Source of the DNA: Cerioporus squamosus
Taxonomy: Eukaryota; Basidiomycota; Agaricomycetes; Polyporales; Polyporaceae
Direction of reading: 5' to 3'
DNA length: 64,000 nt
NCBI GenBank assembly: GCA_022592435.1
Contig: JABYQS010000061.1
Coordinates: forward strand, 148,535 to 212,534
The notes under the pieces: generated by a model
What the model was told of the DNA's origin: nothing
Databases searched by the model: none
The model's input: the letters and a program-made list of their open reading frames with translations, nothing else
Part shown: positions 46,990 through 58,487 of the stretch, piece by piece
How positions within the stretch are numbered: the first letter of the stretch is position 1
How the letters are laid out: every line of letters starts with the position of its first letter
Translations under genes and position numbers: made by a program

Positions 46990-47940
46990 TACTCAAAATC
47001 ATCGATACGTTTGGCCTTTATGAGGCCCGGAGCCCGTTACTTTGTGCCGAAGAACTGGTGCCAGTGCGAGGCCGACTGATGCTACTTTGAGCGCCGAGAT
47101 ATCGCGCGTATATGATACTATGGTACGCTGTGTTAGCAACATATCGTCGCATGACGGCGCCATGTCGGCCATGTTGGCAACATACCGCGCTATGCCCATG
47201 GGAGGGTTTTCCTGATGTTCAAGTTCTCATCATCCGAGCTGCTCATGTTCGCCTTCGTACGAGCCGTGCGCCCAGCGCTCTGATCTCAGGAACGGGTAAA
47301 CTTGGGAGTGCGCCAATGATAGCGTCCGGAGGGGTGCAGTCGTCAGGCCTGAGGCATCGTACAGTTCACGTTGTGGGGTCGTGCAGCACGTAGAGCCGCT
47401 GAGATGGAAGTGGGATCGTGCATGTAGGGAAGGGTAACGTTACTGTACTACTAGTGCATAAAATGATTCAGACGAGTCCTAAGACGGGTTCACGAATGCA
47501 GGGGACAGGTGTCACAGCGAACAGAGACAAAGGACTAGGGAGAGTGAAAGAAGCAAGAGGCGAAATACGGGGAGACAAGAGAAAACGTTCTGCGGGGTAT
47601 GCGAGACGGAGAGGGAGAATGGGACCGGAACCATCGACTCCTATCGTACAGCATTGTCGAGCAATGCGAATTAATATACCATCAGGACAGGTGAGACATG
47701 AGAAGGAACAGACCAAAGGGGATGATGCATAAAGAGCGGGAGGCGTCTCAGGCGGGACCGTGATCGCAGGGAAGAGTCGAGGGTTTACTGTGGCGATGGC
47801 CTTCCAGCAGGGCAGGGGTCTGAAGAAAGAGTGTGAAAGCGAGTCACTGCAGTTCATGAATTCCGGAGAGATTGGATGACGTCGCAGCTACTAGGCGAGG
47901 ACGAAGTAGCAGCAGCACTGCAGGAACGGCCCCAATCCGC
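46990..47940. other. Right flank of the Plavaka element and intergenic
   Basis: The first 250 bp contain GCGC/ATGTTG palindromic motifs mirrored on the left flank. The part 47400-47880 has purine-rich frames without features. No gene is supported. Confidence 0.5.
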
Positions 47941-48544
47941 ACCGTGCGATAGGCGGGTTATAATGGTGCATACCGTTTACCTATTGCACGGCAATAAGCC
48001 GACTATAAGCCTGGCAGTAATGTTACCTTGTTACCGGCAATAAGACGCCTATTGACCAGCAGATAAGTTAAGCTGTAAGCCGCCCGTCGGGTGGTGCGAT
48101 AGCGGTGCGGCGGGTTACCTATCGACCGGTGCGTCAGCCGGTGGATAAGTAACATTGCCAACCCCTAATCTCCGGTCAATAAGGTAAGCTATTCCTCGAA
48201 TAAATCGCTCCTATTGACCCGGCCTGCAGGTAACCGGTCTCTCGGCCTATAAGCACACTATTGTTCGCCTATTTCCCCTGATTATTGTAGAACGAAAGGC
48301 GGCGGATAGCCGGCGTACATGTTACATGTGAAACGGCAATAGCACAGGCCTATAGCCGGGCGATTGGAAAACGATAAGTCTAATATTTGGCACCTATCCG
48401 CCGGGGTGAAAGGTTACATATCGCCGCGGTCAATGGGCACGACAAAGCCGGTGCATAGGTTACCTGTCGCACCGTGCAATAGTCGGTCAATAGTCGTGCA
48501 ATAGGTTAACTCTATGCACCACTATAACCCGCCTATCGCACGGT
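47941..48544. mobile_element. Non-autonomous element with terminal inverted repeats
   Basis: The left end ACCGTGCGATAGGCGGGTTA is matched by the complement of the right end. The first 32 bases agree at 31 positions, and similarity continues to about 50 bases (shared ACCTATTGCACG). The 604-bp interior has no coding frame but many copies of CTATTG/CAATAG, CCTATNG and GGTTAC motifs in both orientations. No convincing target-site duplication flanks it. It looks like a MITE-like derivative of an unidentified DNA transposon. Confidence 0.82.
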
Positions 48545-48835
48545 GGTTCAGGATGGGACCTCGCCATCAGTACTTACTTACAGTGTTAGTTGCTACTTAC
48601 TTACTGTCTTAGTGTCCCTAGTTATGTGAGCATAAGCGCCCAACGAAACTCCGCGAGTCAAAGGCACGAAGGCACCCCCACACACCTCTCTGTGAAGTAG
48701 GACATATAGCTTGACCTCAGCGTACACCATTCAATCTAGACCAAGCAGGCAGCAGCACACACGGTAAAGTTGTAACTGCTCCAGTCGACGCACGAGCAAA
48801 CACGGACCCACTCAGCGCTACTCAGGGTTTAGCTT
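48545..48835. other. Intergenic spacer
   Basis: Short direct repeats around ACTTACTTAC near 48576-48605. Nothing else recognised. Confidence 0.4.
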
Positions 48836-49350
48836 GACCACACAACCCCACGTCGGGTGACGCAGCCATGCACACGATTGGCAATCGAGACTGCGCCGGT
48901 CGATGCACATGCGAGCACACTCCTTCAGTGCCGCTCGGGACACGTCGCGCACACGCACCCGCTGCGAAGCAAGACGGCGCCAGTCAACACACAAGCACGC
49001 GCGACCTCGCAGTTCCCGGCAAAACGACACCTCGCTGAACGAGGCGATGGCACGCACGGAAAGCTGAGACTGCGCTGATCGACACATATGCAAGCACGAC
49101 CACACAACCCCACGTCGGCCGACGCAGCTATGCACACGGCTGGCAATCGAGACTGCGCCGGTCGATGCACATGCGAGCACACTCCTTCAGCGCCGCTCGT
49201 TACATGTCGCGCACACGCACACGCGGCATGGCAAGACCTCGCCAGTCAAAACACAAGCACACGCGACCTCGAAACTCCAGACCTTGCTGAACAAGGCGAC
49301 AGCGCGCACGGATAGTTGAGACTGCGTTAATCAACACACTGGCATATGCA
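48836..49350. repeat. Two tandem copies of a 262-bp unit
   Basis: GACCACACAACCCCACGTCG begins at 48836 and again at 49098, and the following text, including GGCAATCGAGACTGCGCCGG and GAGCACACTCCTTCAG, repeats with scattered changes. The frames it opens on both strands follow from composition and are not genes. Confidence 0.8.
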
Positions 49351-49402
49351 GACAGGTAGCGTCAGCGACTGCCCCAGTCAACATGCATGCAAGCATGACC
49401 TC

Positions 49403-49810
49403 GCAAACACGCGGCAGTCGAGACTACACAAATCGACGCAGCCACAGTACTGAATACACACAGTCACTCGGGACTGCGCAGGACGTTGCGAGACCAAGCC
49501 CGACCTCGCAAACACGCGGTAGTCGGGACTGCGCAATCTAACGCAACCACGGTACTGAGCACACGCTGTCACCCGGGACTGCGCAGAATGTTGCATGACC
49601 AAGCCCGACCTTGCAAATGCGCGGCTGTGCAGATCGACGCAAACACGGTACTGAGTACACGCACTCACTCGGGACTGCGCAGGACGTTGCGAAACCAAGC
49701 CCGACCTCGCAAACACGCGGCAGTCGGGACTGCGCAGATCAACGCAGCCACGAAACTGAATACACGCATTCACTCGGGACTGCACAGGAAGTTGCGAAAC
49801 CAAGCCCGAC
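49403..49810. repeat. Minisatellite, unit near 105 bp, about four copies
   Basis: Units starting GCAAACACGCGG recur at about 49403, 49508, 49613 (diverged) and 49707. Each contains CTCGGGACTGCGCAGGA and CCAAGCCCGACCT. Because the first spacings are near 105 bp, a multiple of three, several frames stay open on both strands and mimic repetitive proteins. Confidence 0.8.
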
Positions 49811-50183
49811 CTCTCGTAGCACTGGCAGCTCAGGGCGAAGGTCAACCACTGCATGCCGTGACAGCGCCAGCATGAGATGACGCCCCATCTCCATCACCCG
49901 AGACAAGCTCCTCCAAAGCAGTACGAGCCGAAATAGAGACGAACCCTAACAGCTCGCACCCGAACTCAAAATAACGCATGTCAACACAACAGGACGCCAA
50001 CAGATTTGAACTCCCGCGAAGAGCGTAAGTTCACGCCTGTCAGACCCCGATGTGCGAGCTCGCTAATCGATGCGGAGATCACTGGAGCTAAGTGAGCATG
50101 CCTAGATGACTTACTTGTTGTTGAGTTCGATCGAGAGTCCGACTGTTTGCTCAGCCATTCATAGCTTCAAGTTTGTATTACGA
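49811..50183. other. 3' flank of the Tnp2 transposase gene
   Basis: No gene. Likely 3' untranslated or element-terminal sequence of the minus-strand transposase. Confidence 0.4.
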
Positions 50184-53100
50184 CTAGTTCTGCGTCAGTT
50201 CTGTGAGACAGCCAAATGGAAGCGATGTGCTTACTCTATCCAACGAGCGCACGACCACACATTCTCTCTGTATGTCCTCCGGCGTGTACACCAAGGATGC
50301 AAAATGCGCCGCGATATCGTCCAGGGAGAGGACATGAGGTGTTGCATGAACACGGTTGTAAAACAACCGTGTCTCTAAGTCCTCGTACTTCCGATAGGGG
50401 TCCAGGGTTGCGTCCTGCTCCGTAAGCGGTATGTATTCATCGACGACGAAGAATGGTTCGGTGACGGTTCTGCCGTCCTGTATGCGCCGATGTAAGAAGA
50501 TGTCCTTGATCCTGCCAGCTCGGGGGAATGGGAGTGGAAGAGTACTGTCGAGCGGTAACGTGAACGTGACGAAGGAGTTGCAGAGGCTTGCTCGGTCAGT
50601 CGCATACTTCACACCGCCGTGATCGAAGCTTTTGATGCAGTTGACTGAGTTCGACAAGGGGCGTCGTCGGTCGGAGAGGTCGAAAATCGAAGAGAAGACC
50701 GGCCCACACAGAGCAGTGACGCGCGCAAGGAGCGCTCGATATATGCCTCGATCGAGGTCGACTGCTTCTTTTTCGGAGAACGTCGGTGTCTCCACCTCGG
50801 TCCTGAATGGGCGGAAGCTCGCCAGACGAGGGTTACTCTGTGCGGCGTCGCGGAAGGTCCTGTTGTATGTCTCCATCATCTCAGTGAATGCGGATTCATC
50901 GGGCCATGTCGTAGTCGCAATGAGCCATCGTAGGTTCGCACCAATGTAGAAATACCGCATGAACGTCAGCGGCATATCCTCTGCAGCGTAGACGATCAGT
51001 GAATCTGTCCTGGCACGATAGCTGCTATACATACTGCTCTTGCTATTGGTGTTGAGGTGTTGAATGATTCCATTGAACCGTTCGAATGGGAACGCCCACC
51101 AGGCGTGGACTGGACCAAAAAGCTCTAGACATTCACGGAGATGCAACGAGAGATGATGATTAGGAACGAGGGGGTGCTTGAATGTGTCGCAGAGGCCGGT
51201 CAGGTAGTGATGCATGTAGTTATCGAACTTCGCGATCCGGTCTTCGTCCATAGACCGTTTGGTGGCGAGATCAATAGCACGCACGAGATTCAAGAAGTTG
51301 TCGAGCAGAATCTTCTGTCGAGGCGTCGCGCTCGGCCGTCCCCATAGTCGTGTAAGAGTGATGACCAGATTGACCAGACAACCTGTCCTCCATTGATCGG
51401 CCTTGAGCTTTCCGTGAGACGGGCTTCCAAAGTTCTTCGGCACGCGTTGCATCCAACCGGGTAGCTGGGTAGCGAGAATGTCGGAGCGAATGGATGATAG
51501 CGTCTTCTGGTCCAAGATACGGAACTTTGAAACGTCATTTGCATCGCGCACGAGACGGAAGTCGTGAGTGTCTTCCTGGAGTACTGGCGGTAGGCGTATC
51601 TCACCTTTGTTCTCCTGCCACTGAAGATCATGCTTAGCGCGAGTGACAAGAGGAAGGAAGCAAGAACGTACCCATTGCAGAAGGGCGAGGATGTAGTCGT
51701 GCTTCGTGAAACCAGCTAAAGGGACAGCACCGTTGAGCTCGGCGACGGCAGCAATATAACCCTTCCTGATGTTCTTGAGTTTGTTGTGCGCGTTCGCTTG
51801 GACATGTCTCTTGACGGCCTCCAGCCACGACCGTTGTTCAGCTGGCGTGTGTGGCAGAACCTTCTGAGAGTCGGATGACTTGTCCTTGATGTCGATTCCC
51901 CAAAATTCGCGACAGTGGTGACGCAGTTCCCCAAGGAAGAGATTGTGCATCGCATCGACCAATGCAAACCGCGTTGGATCCCAATACGGCAGGCGGAGCA
52001 GCTCCGACCAGCGCACACCGTTCTTCTTGAACGCGGCATCGCGATCAGCCTCGCTCTGCGCATCGCGCCATTGCTGAGCGCATTGATGATGCTTTGCCCG
52101 GCTCCTGCGTGGCCACTTCGCGCGGTCGAGGTTGTCGATGTTCTTCCGAGGCAGCTGGCAGAACGAGCAGAAGTTGCGCTCCGACGAATGTCCAGCGAAG
52201 CCCGCGACTTTCCGCAAGGCCGGCAGGTCACAAACGAGGGGTACGACGGCGGCGCGGACGAGGAGTGAGGCACCGTTAAGTGCAGACGATGGGAGCACGA
52301 GGCCCCGCTTCCAGAGAACGAGGAGTTCATCGACCAATGGATGCAGGAAGTGATTGATCTGTTGGATATCGGGTTCGTGAGGTCCTGGGATGATACCGGC
52401 GAGATATATATTCTCAGGCCGGTATCGTAAGTCAGGAGGGAGGTTAAGACAAGCCAGGTATATTGCTCCGATGGAGTGCGACTTGCCAGCCTTCTTGTTA
52501 CCGAAGGGATTGAACCAATCCACAAATAGCGAGAAGACGAGATGCACTTCTCCCTCTCGCTGAACAGAGAACGCTGTCTTCCCATCTGGTCCAAGGAAGC
52601 TCCGCAATAGAGGCGCATCCCATATGTCCTTCCAGCGACTTGTCGACGATTGACGAGTCCGCAACCATGCACCCCGAGCCAGGGCCGCAAGCTGAGGTCT
52701 ATGGAAGAGTTCGAAGAGCCACGAGCACATGGAGCGATAGGGGAAGAACTCGATTGGCTCGTAGGCGACACGAACTTTGCGTTCTTCGACAGAGTCCTTC
52801 CGTACGACGAGAGTTTCACCGCAGATCTCCTTGTCTGTATCACGGAAGGAGCACTTTCGCGGATAGGGATCGTGCGGCTTCTTCTCGTTCGGGGCGTAAG
52901 TAGCGCGACACTTGGGACATAGAGCATGTCTGATGATGGGAGGTTCGAGCTCCAAGGTCTTGAGTACAGCTCGAATGTCCGCTGGGATGGACCTCAACAT
53001 ATCGCTCTGAAGATCCGTGAGGGAGCCCGATGAGCTTGACGACAGGTTGGACCAAACAAATGCACCATATAAGACGGCCTTGATGCCCGCCAGAACGAAT

Positions 53101-54141
53101 GCGACGTCGACTCGCGAAGCTTCCGCTATGGCGTGGAGGACAGTAACGAGGAGGAACGCAGCGAGCACGAAATGCTCCAATTTGCGGGACGCGGTCCCTG
53201 GCGGATCATCTCCAGAAACGTCAGACAGATGGTGATAAGATGACGCGGTACTCACAGTCATCCATAACTTTCGGGCCGCCCTCAGACTCGGTGTCCTTCA
53301 GCATGCGCAGCAAGAGGAACTCTGTCCATGCGTCGTCCCTGAGACGGTCTAGTAGCTGCAGATGGGACTCGGCAGTGTGGACCATGACTTCAAGTCGACG
53401 ATCGACATCGTTGTCTCCCAGCGGATCAAGTTCACGGAGGTGCTTGAGAAGCTCTTGTATCTTGGTCCGAACGGTGTGATACAAGGTGTTCTGCCCCCCG
53501 GGGCCTTGGGGTTCCGGGACAGGGTCCGAGAGATTGGTGGTGGGAGGCGCAGACGAGAAGTCCAAGTTGAACCTGGTAGGGATCAGCCTGTGATGGGCGT
53601 GGAGAGACGACTCGATGGTGCCCAGAAACTGAAGCCGCATCTTCAACTCATGCTATCGTGGGTATGAGTACATCTCGTTGGGCACAAGGAGATGACTACG
53701 CACTTTCCCGGTGGCTGCAGGACCTTCAACCCGTACGCCCGATCGAGGAGAGTCTCCCGCCTGCAAGGGACCTTGATTGAGCTGCTGAGGCTGCAGGTTA
53801 CTCTTCGGGGTCGTACGGTTACGATGGGTGACTCACTTGGCCTGGTGCTTGCTGGGGAGACGATGGGAGGATGTCGTCGGGTAGCCCCCCACGAGCCAGC
53901 AAGGACCCGGAATCTTGTGTTGTTGACGAGGCAGCCGCCAAAAGGATGGTATTGGCAGCGAGACTCTGTTGCTGCAAGAGTGCCACCTCCAAGTGGTTCT
54001 CCACCGTCTTCTTCGTCTTGTAAAGCTTCCCAGGTCGTTCCTTGCCTTGCCTTGCATGTCGGTCCAAGTCGACAGCATGCACTTGGTACAGGTGCATAGG
54101 TACCTCTTCTCCGGTACTGCGCCCGGAAAGGGGTCGGCCAT
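50184..54141 (-). CDS. Tnp2-type (CACTA-like) transposase
   Basis: This is a large DDE-type transposase of the basidiomycete Tnp2 group. The main exon (50184-53197) contains SMCSWLFELFHRPQLAALAR, VFSLFVDWFNPFGNKKAGKS, LACLNLPPDLRYRPENIYLA, GIIPGPHEPDIQQINHFLHP, CSFCQLPRKNI and RFALVDAMHNLFLGELRHHC, all family hallmarks. It ends SLPFGCLTELTQN. Upstream exons 53256-53652 and 53704-53790, and one ending at 53837, join in phase. The first part, near 54141, encodes a Cys cluster (YLCTCTKCM) and then PGKLYKTKKTVENHLE, typical of the N-terminal zinc-finger-like segment. The join between these two pieces (about 54098-54055) is unresolved. A hydrophobic stretch (FVLAAFLLVTVLHAI) is present. No internal stop is seen, so the copy may be intact. 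Confidence 0.88.
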
Positions 54142-54605
54142 CGGTGAGAGCGAACGGGCAGGTTCACAGTGCGCGCTATGTTAGAGAACGATACGGAGGG
54201 CAGCGGAGGGGAGTAAGCACGGGTCAGCTTGCGTGAAACTCACCAGGACAGGTTGCGAAGCCATCGGGCAGTTCCGTATCGTCTCGGCATCAGCAACAAT
54301 AACACATGCATCGATGTTCCAGTTCTGGAATCTGATATACGGCGGAGTCACTGGTCACCACATCATCTACCTCGCATGGCCGCTTCCCACATCGGAAGAT
54401 CGCCTCTGTACCGATCATTTCCACCCTGACGCGTGCAACCATCCCACATCAAGGTAAATGCGTACCATGTCAAGGTAAAGAATAACCACGGACGCTCAGC
54501 TGCAAGTTCGACGAGCAACGTCCGGGGCCGGAACTCGGCGCCGTCGCCGTCCTGTGATGACGAGCAGAGCGTATAAGCAACGCTGTCAACGTAAAAGGAA
54601 GTTGC
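54142..54605. other. Spacer between Tnp2 transposase and unknown-gene block
   Basis: Presumed promoter of the minus-strand transposase and 3' flank of the next gene. Nothing else recognised. Confidence 0.4.
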
Positions 54606-56375
54606 TTACCAGTGTCGTCCGATAACGAAGAGGGAGAGGACGAAGGTCACGACGGGCGGGAGATGGCCCACTAGCAACAACCCTGGTACCGAAAGCCTGG
54701 AAAAATTGCAGTCAACGGACTCCGATGAAGGACAAGAACACTCACGACGTAGTACCCAAATACCACGGCGATATAGAGTGTGAGGAAGTCGCCAGTGACC
54801 TTGACTTTCTCATGTTGTGGGAATGCCAGCGGAGCAGCCTCGGTACCTATCCGAGGATGGCCAGAGTCACTCGAGGGTGGAGTGTATTCTGGCATAACGT
54901 TGGCCTGTAGAACGGTGAGCATCATTATGAGAGAATAGAACGGAGGCAACGCGCCTGTGTGGATGCAGCACCGGTTGTCTCTTCCAGTACGTCCGTCCAA
55001 GACAGGTCGGAAGTACTGCTAGTCCCTAGATTGGTTGTCGCCATGCTGTTGTCCTCCCCAAGGACATCAGCGGTACTGCTCGTATCTGGAGCAGTGGGAT
55101 GGCGATCTGAACCGCCCAGAATACTAGGCGGCGTTTGGACTGCGACCAGGTGCGCGTTGAACTCGCTCACTGAAGAGGGCGATGATTGCGCGAGCGGGTT
55201 GTGCTCCGAGTCAATAGAGTTGCTTGCAGACGCGATCGAGGATGCGTCATAGGAGACATCGGAAGACGTGCCTTCACCCACGACGAGAACATGGTCCGGA
55301 CGCGGTGATGACAGACCGGACGCGGAGGAGTGTTGATCAGATGGCGAAGACGGGAGAGATTGTACCTCATCGAGGAAGGTCAGGGGATCTGGTAGGCGAA
55401 ATACTTGAGAGGGACTGTGCATCCCCTCCCCCACATGTGATTCGACTTGCAGACCACGAACAATTCCCATAACGAAGCCACCATCTTCCTCCAGCTGTGC
55501 GATAGTTTCCGAAGTCTTGTGAGCCCATGTTTGCATAGAAAGCAAGACCGCGTCCACGTTGGACATCTGCGTCTTCTGGGCCTCGATCTGAGCCTTGAAG
55601 ACGTTGGTATCGACCTCAATTTTCTTTAGTCTGCGTTGAATATCTTCGATGACGTCTTGGATCCGCTCTCGGAAGGTTTCCAGGCTACGACGCTCAAGGT
55701 TGAGGGAGCCTAAGCAGAGACTCAGAGTCCAGTTGTGTTGACATGGGACAACGTTCCAACACGTACCTTGCGCTTGACGATAACTGAGCTTAGCAGGGCG
55801 AATTCCAGTCTCGCAGTCCTTCCTCACAGACGCAATCTCGTCTTCTAGCTGTACCAGCCGCTTCTCCAACGCTTGCTATCCCCATGATTAGGATATGAAT
55901 ATGAAAGGACTTAATAAGGACTGCTTACTTGACCAGATTGAAAGTCTGACAACGCTCGAGACATCGCCGAATTGCGGCTGTTGGCAATTTGCAGCTCTTG
56001 CAGCGCTTCAGCGTGTTCCGCTTCCAAGTGGCTCGCGTCATACGACGAGTGATGCCTATAGGGCATATAGATCAGACCAGCAATTGCCAATGAGAAGTTG
56101 TGTATGTACCTGTCACGAACGAGTACATTCGCAGCCTCCTCCAGGAGCTGCGCTCCGGGCAGCGATGCGTCGTCCGAGTCGCACAGCGACTCCATGAGAC
56201 TCTCATCTTCGGTGTCGTCCATGTCCTTCCTGGAGATCCAAGACGAAATTTCAGTCACTGGAAGTGAGGGGTACCGTTTGGGGGGTCTCTTCGTGTGCGT
56301 CAACGCTTGGTACGATGCTGGAGGTGTGGTTTGAGATGGATGTCGGCGACAGCGAACCAGGAGCCACATGGGCAT
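54606..56375 (-). CDS. Coiled-coil protein with C-terminal membrane hairpin, unknown function
   Basis: Six exons (56110-56375, 55929-56055, 55767-55875, 54955-55709, 54756-54904, 54606-54696) join in phase to about 498 residues. The N-terminal third has an acidic segment (DDTEDESLMESLCDSDD). A long predicted coiled coil (EAEHAEALQELQIANSR through RERIQDVIEDIQRRLKKIEV) follows, then a Ser/Thr/Pro-rich disordered region. The C-terminus holds two hydrophobic stretches (FLTLYIAVVFGL, and LLLVGHLPP with VVTFVLSLFVIG) separated by a short turn. I recognise no family. A tail-anchored or hairpin membrane protein with a cytosolic coiled coil is inferred. One join (54905-54954) needs a GC donor instead of GT. 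It is the first of five minus-strand genes reading toward the Tnp2 gene. Confidence 0.62.
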
Positions 56376-56587
56376 ACAGCATTGTCTACCTCTATGCGCT
56401 GCTGAGTTGCATCGTCAAAAGGTGACTTAACAGACCATCAGTCGAGCGGACAGTAACATCCATTGTCAACGTGAGCTAGTACATACAAAAGAGGTAGTAC
56501 AAAGAGGAATAGATGTCCGAGGCGTAAGGCACGCGTGCAACGTGTACTGCTCATCGCAGTGAACCTACAAGCGGTCTAGAGCTATGG
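56376..56587. other. Intergenic spacer
   Basis: Short gap between two codirectional genes. No signal recognised. Confidence 0.4.
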
Positions 56588-57689
56588 TTAGGACGCGCGT
56601 GTCGTAGTGAGATCACAGAACCCTGACGTACTCTCTTTATCGCACCTGGCGTACCAACCTCGATCGATCCAGGACGGTTTCTTGTGCTTCGGGGTGTAAG
56701 ACAGGTACTTGCCATCAGCTCTACGATATCCCGTCTTCACAGACTTCCAGCGATGACCAGTATCGCTGTCAACCCAGATCCACAACTGGGATTGGTCATG
56801 ATCATCGGTGCGCTTGTGATAGAACAGGTCACCGACGAAACACCGTTCTTCGATGAACTCGGGGGGGTAGGAGATGGGCCTGTCGCCGTTCGTTTGGAAC
56901 CACGCTGTGACAACATTCTCGCCAGGGTTGTCCTTGTCAGGATGCGTGTTCACGTTCCTGATGAGTATCTGTGGGCGAGTCAGTCACGGCTAGACGACAG
57001 TATGCCATAAAGACGTACCAGACCCAAACTTGGCTCAGACTCCGTCATGGCTCGACCGCTCGTACTGTGGTCCATCTCCGAGTCACTGGCGTTTCCGTGG
57101 GCAGCTCGGAGGCTGGGCGAAGCAGGCACGGGGATACGTTCGTGCTCGGAGCTGCCTGAAGCCTCCGTCTGGAAACCGCCGGAGCTCGATGGCGCGTACC
57201 AGTCAGGGGAGGAAACCCGATTGGGGCTGACCGCGCGCGGCTCTGGCGATAGCGCGTACAAGACATCAGCCTGAGGTTGTGGGCATGGCGACACGACGAG
57301 GGCCTTCATCTTCCCGGCCTTTCGTTCCGTTAAGGTCGCAAACGGAGCGGCAGCTTTCTCTTCGATGGGGTCCGCGAAGGGACTGACCATGGGCGAGTGA
57401 CTTAGTTAGTCATTTAGAGCTGAACATAAGACGAGTCCGCTCACCTGCGAAGCCGCATCGGTACGAACCTACGCACGATGGTTGGCTGGGCCTCACGATG
57501 GAATTCCGGCGGAGTCGGGACCACCAGCTCCAGGTTGGTGGTACAGTGACGTCTCACCGTCGTGGCGGCGGAGAACACGAAAACGGGAACATGATTTCCG
57601 GGGGACCGCCGACGCCAATAGTAGAGGTACCATATGACGAACAAGAAGCAGGATATGAATGTGAGAGATAGTCCGACCAGAGGATCCAT
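56588..57689 (-). CDS. Single-pass membrane protein with unknown C-terminal domain, paralogue 1
   Basis: Exons 57445-57689, 57019-57382 and 56588-56968 join in phase to about 329 residues. The N-terminus MDPLVGLSLTFISCFLFVIW then YLYYWRRR is a membrane segment with a basic inner flank. A Ser/Pro-rich linker leads to a C-terminal domain of about 110 residues: VVTAWFQTNGDRPISYPPEF, ERCFVGDLFYHKR, QLWIWVDSD, WKSVKTGYRRADGKYLSYTP and KPSWIDRGWY. The same order of Trp-Phe, Val-Gly-Asp-x-x-x-His-(Lys/Arg), Arg-Arg-x-Asp-Gly and Ser-Trp motifs occurs in the gene at 58488-59916, so this is a real conserved domain. I do not know its family. The aromatic-rich strand pattern suggests a small beta fold. 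Confidence 0.66.
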
Positions 57690-58487
57690 AGAAGGCCACT
57701 TTGGTGGAAGAGTGGCGCTAGCAACGAGGGAGGGACCAAACCTGGGGGACGCCCACGCTGGCGATTGAATGCGATGTGGCCTTCATGCTCTTTGTTACGA
57801 CGTGCGCTTGTGCACTGCGATTGGCGCAAGTGATCATGATGTGCCACAGAGAGATGGTGCCGTCGGGTGTGCGCAGTGAGTTGGTGAGCGGCGGACGGGA
57901 TAGTGACGGTGGGGTGCAGAGTGCGATGCTGCGCAGTTTCAAGAATGTGCGGCGCGGTTCGGTGTGGCGCGGTCGGTGTGGCGCGGTTCGGTGTGGCACG
58001 GTTCGGTAAGGCGCTTTGTGCGCGGTTCAGTGCGGCGCGGTCCGCCCGGCGCTTATTGTGGCTGTCGTAGAAATTGACAAGCGGTTCAGGGATTTGAGCG
58101 GGCGGAGGGCCAGCGGAGAACTAGATTAGGCTACTCAAGCTAAGATACAAGCATTCACAGTAACAGCGCGACATGAGCTGACAAAGTAGACAAAATCTAC
58201 ACTGCAGATAATGGGGGAGATGATATACGAGATGGAGACACAAGAGGAAAGGGAGACATGGTAGAAGAGAGAAGGAAGAAGGGGAAGCATAAGCATATAA
58301 CGGAGGAAGGGGAGGCATGAGCATATAATGGGGGAAGAACAGAGGAGGTGGACGATGAGATGGAAGGAGCGTAACACTTGGAGCACTCGGAGACTAAAAC
58401 ACGCCATGCGCGGGAGCGTACGGAGCAAGCACTACGAACCATGGATGATTAGCTAAAGCAACAGCGTTTATTTAGGATCGCCAACCT
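57690..58487. repeat. Promoter-proximal GC-rich repeats and a short tandem repeat
   Basis: At 57940-58050 the word GCGCGGTTCGGTGTGG recurs in variants, and a similar G/T-rich run followed by a CGC..TATTGTGG stretch lies upstream of the gene at 60379 (61195-61275). At about 58275-58340 two copies of a 33-bp unit (GGAAGGGGAAGCATAAGC and a variant) with CATATAA occur. No gene is supported. Confidence 0.5.

Larger units (their letters stand above)
39842..47193. mobile_element. Plavaka-type DNA transposon, approximate extent
   Basis: The interval spans an intact Plavaka transposase (plus) and a divergently transcribed DUF6532 gene (minus). It is bracketed by the inverted pair 39842-39866 and 47169-47193 (21 of 25 matching), with similar palindromic ATATCGCGC and ATGTTGGCAACATA motifs nearby. 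Exact ends and a target duplication were not found, so the borders are provisional and the DUF6532 gene may be host DNA. Confidence 0.45.

Noticed and set aside
49378..49880. Repeat-containing proteins on both strands
   Set aside because: Frames stay open because the minisatellite period is mostly a multiple of three; both strands look equally coding, which argues against a gene.
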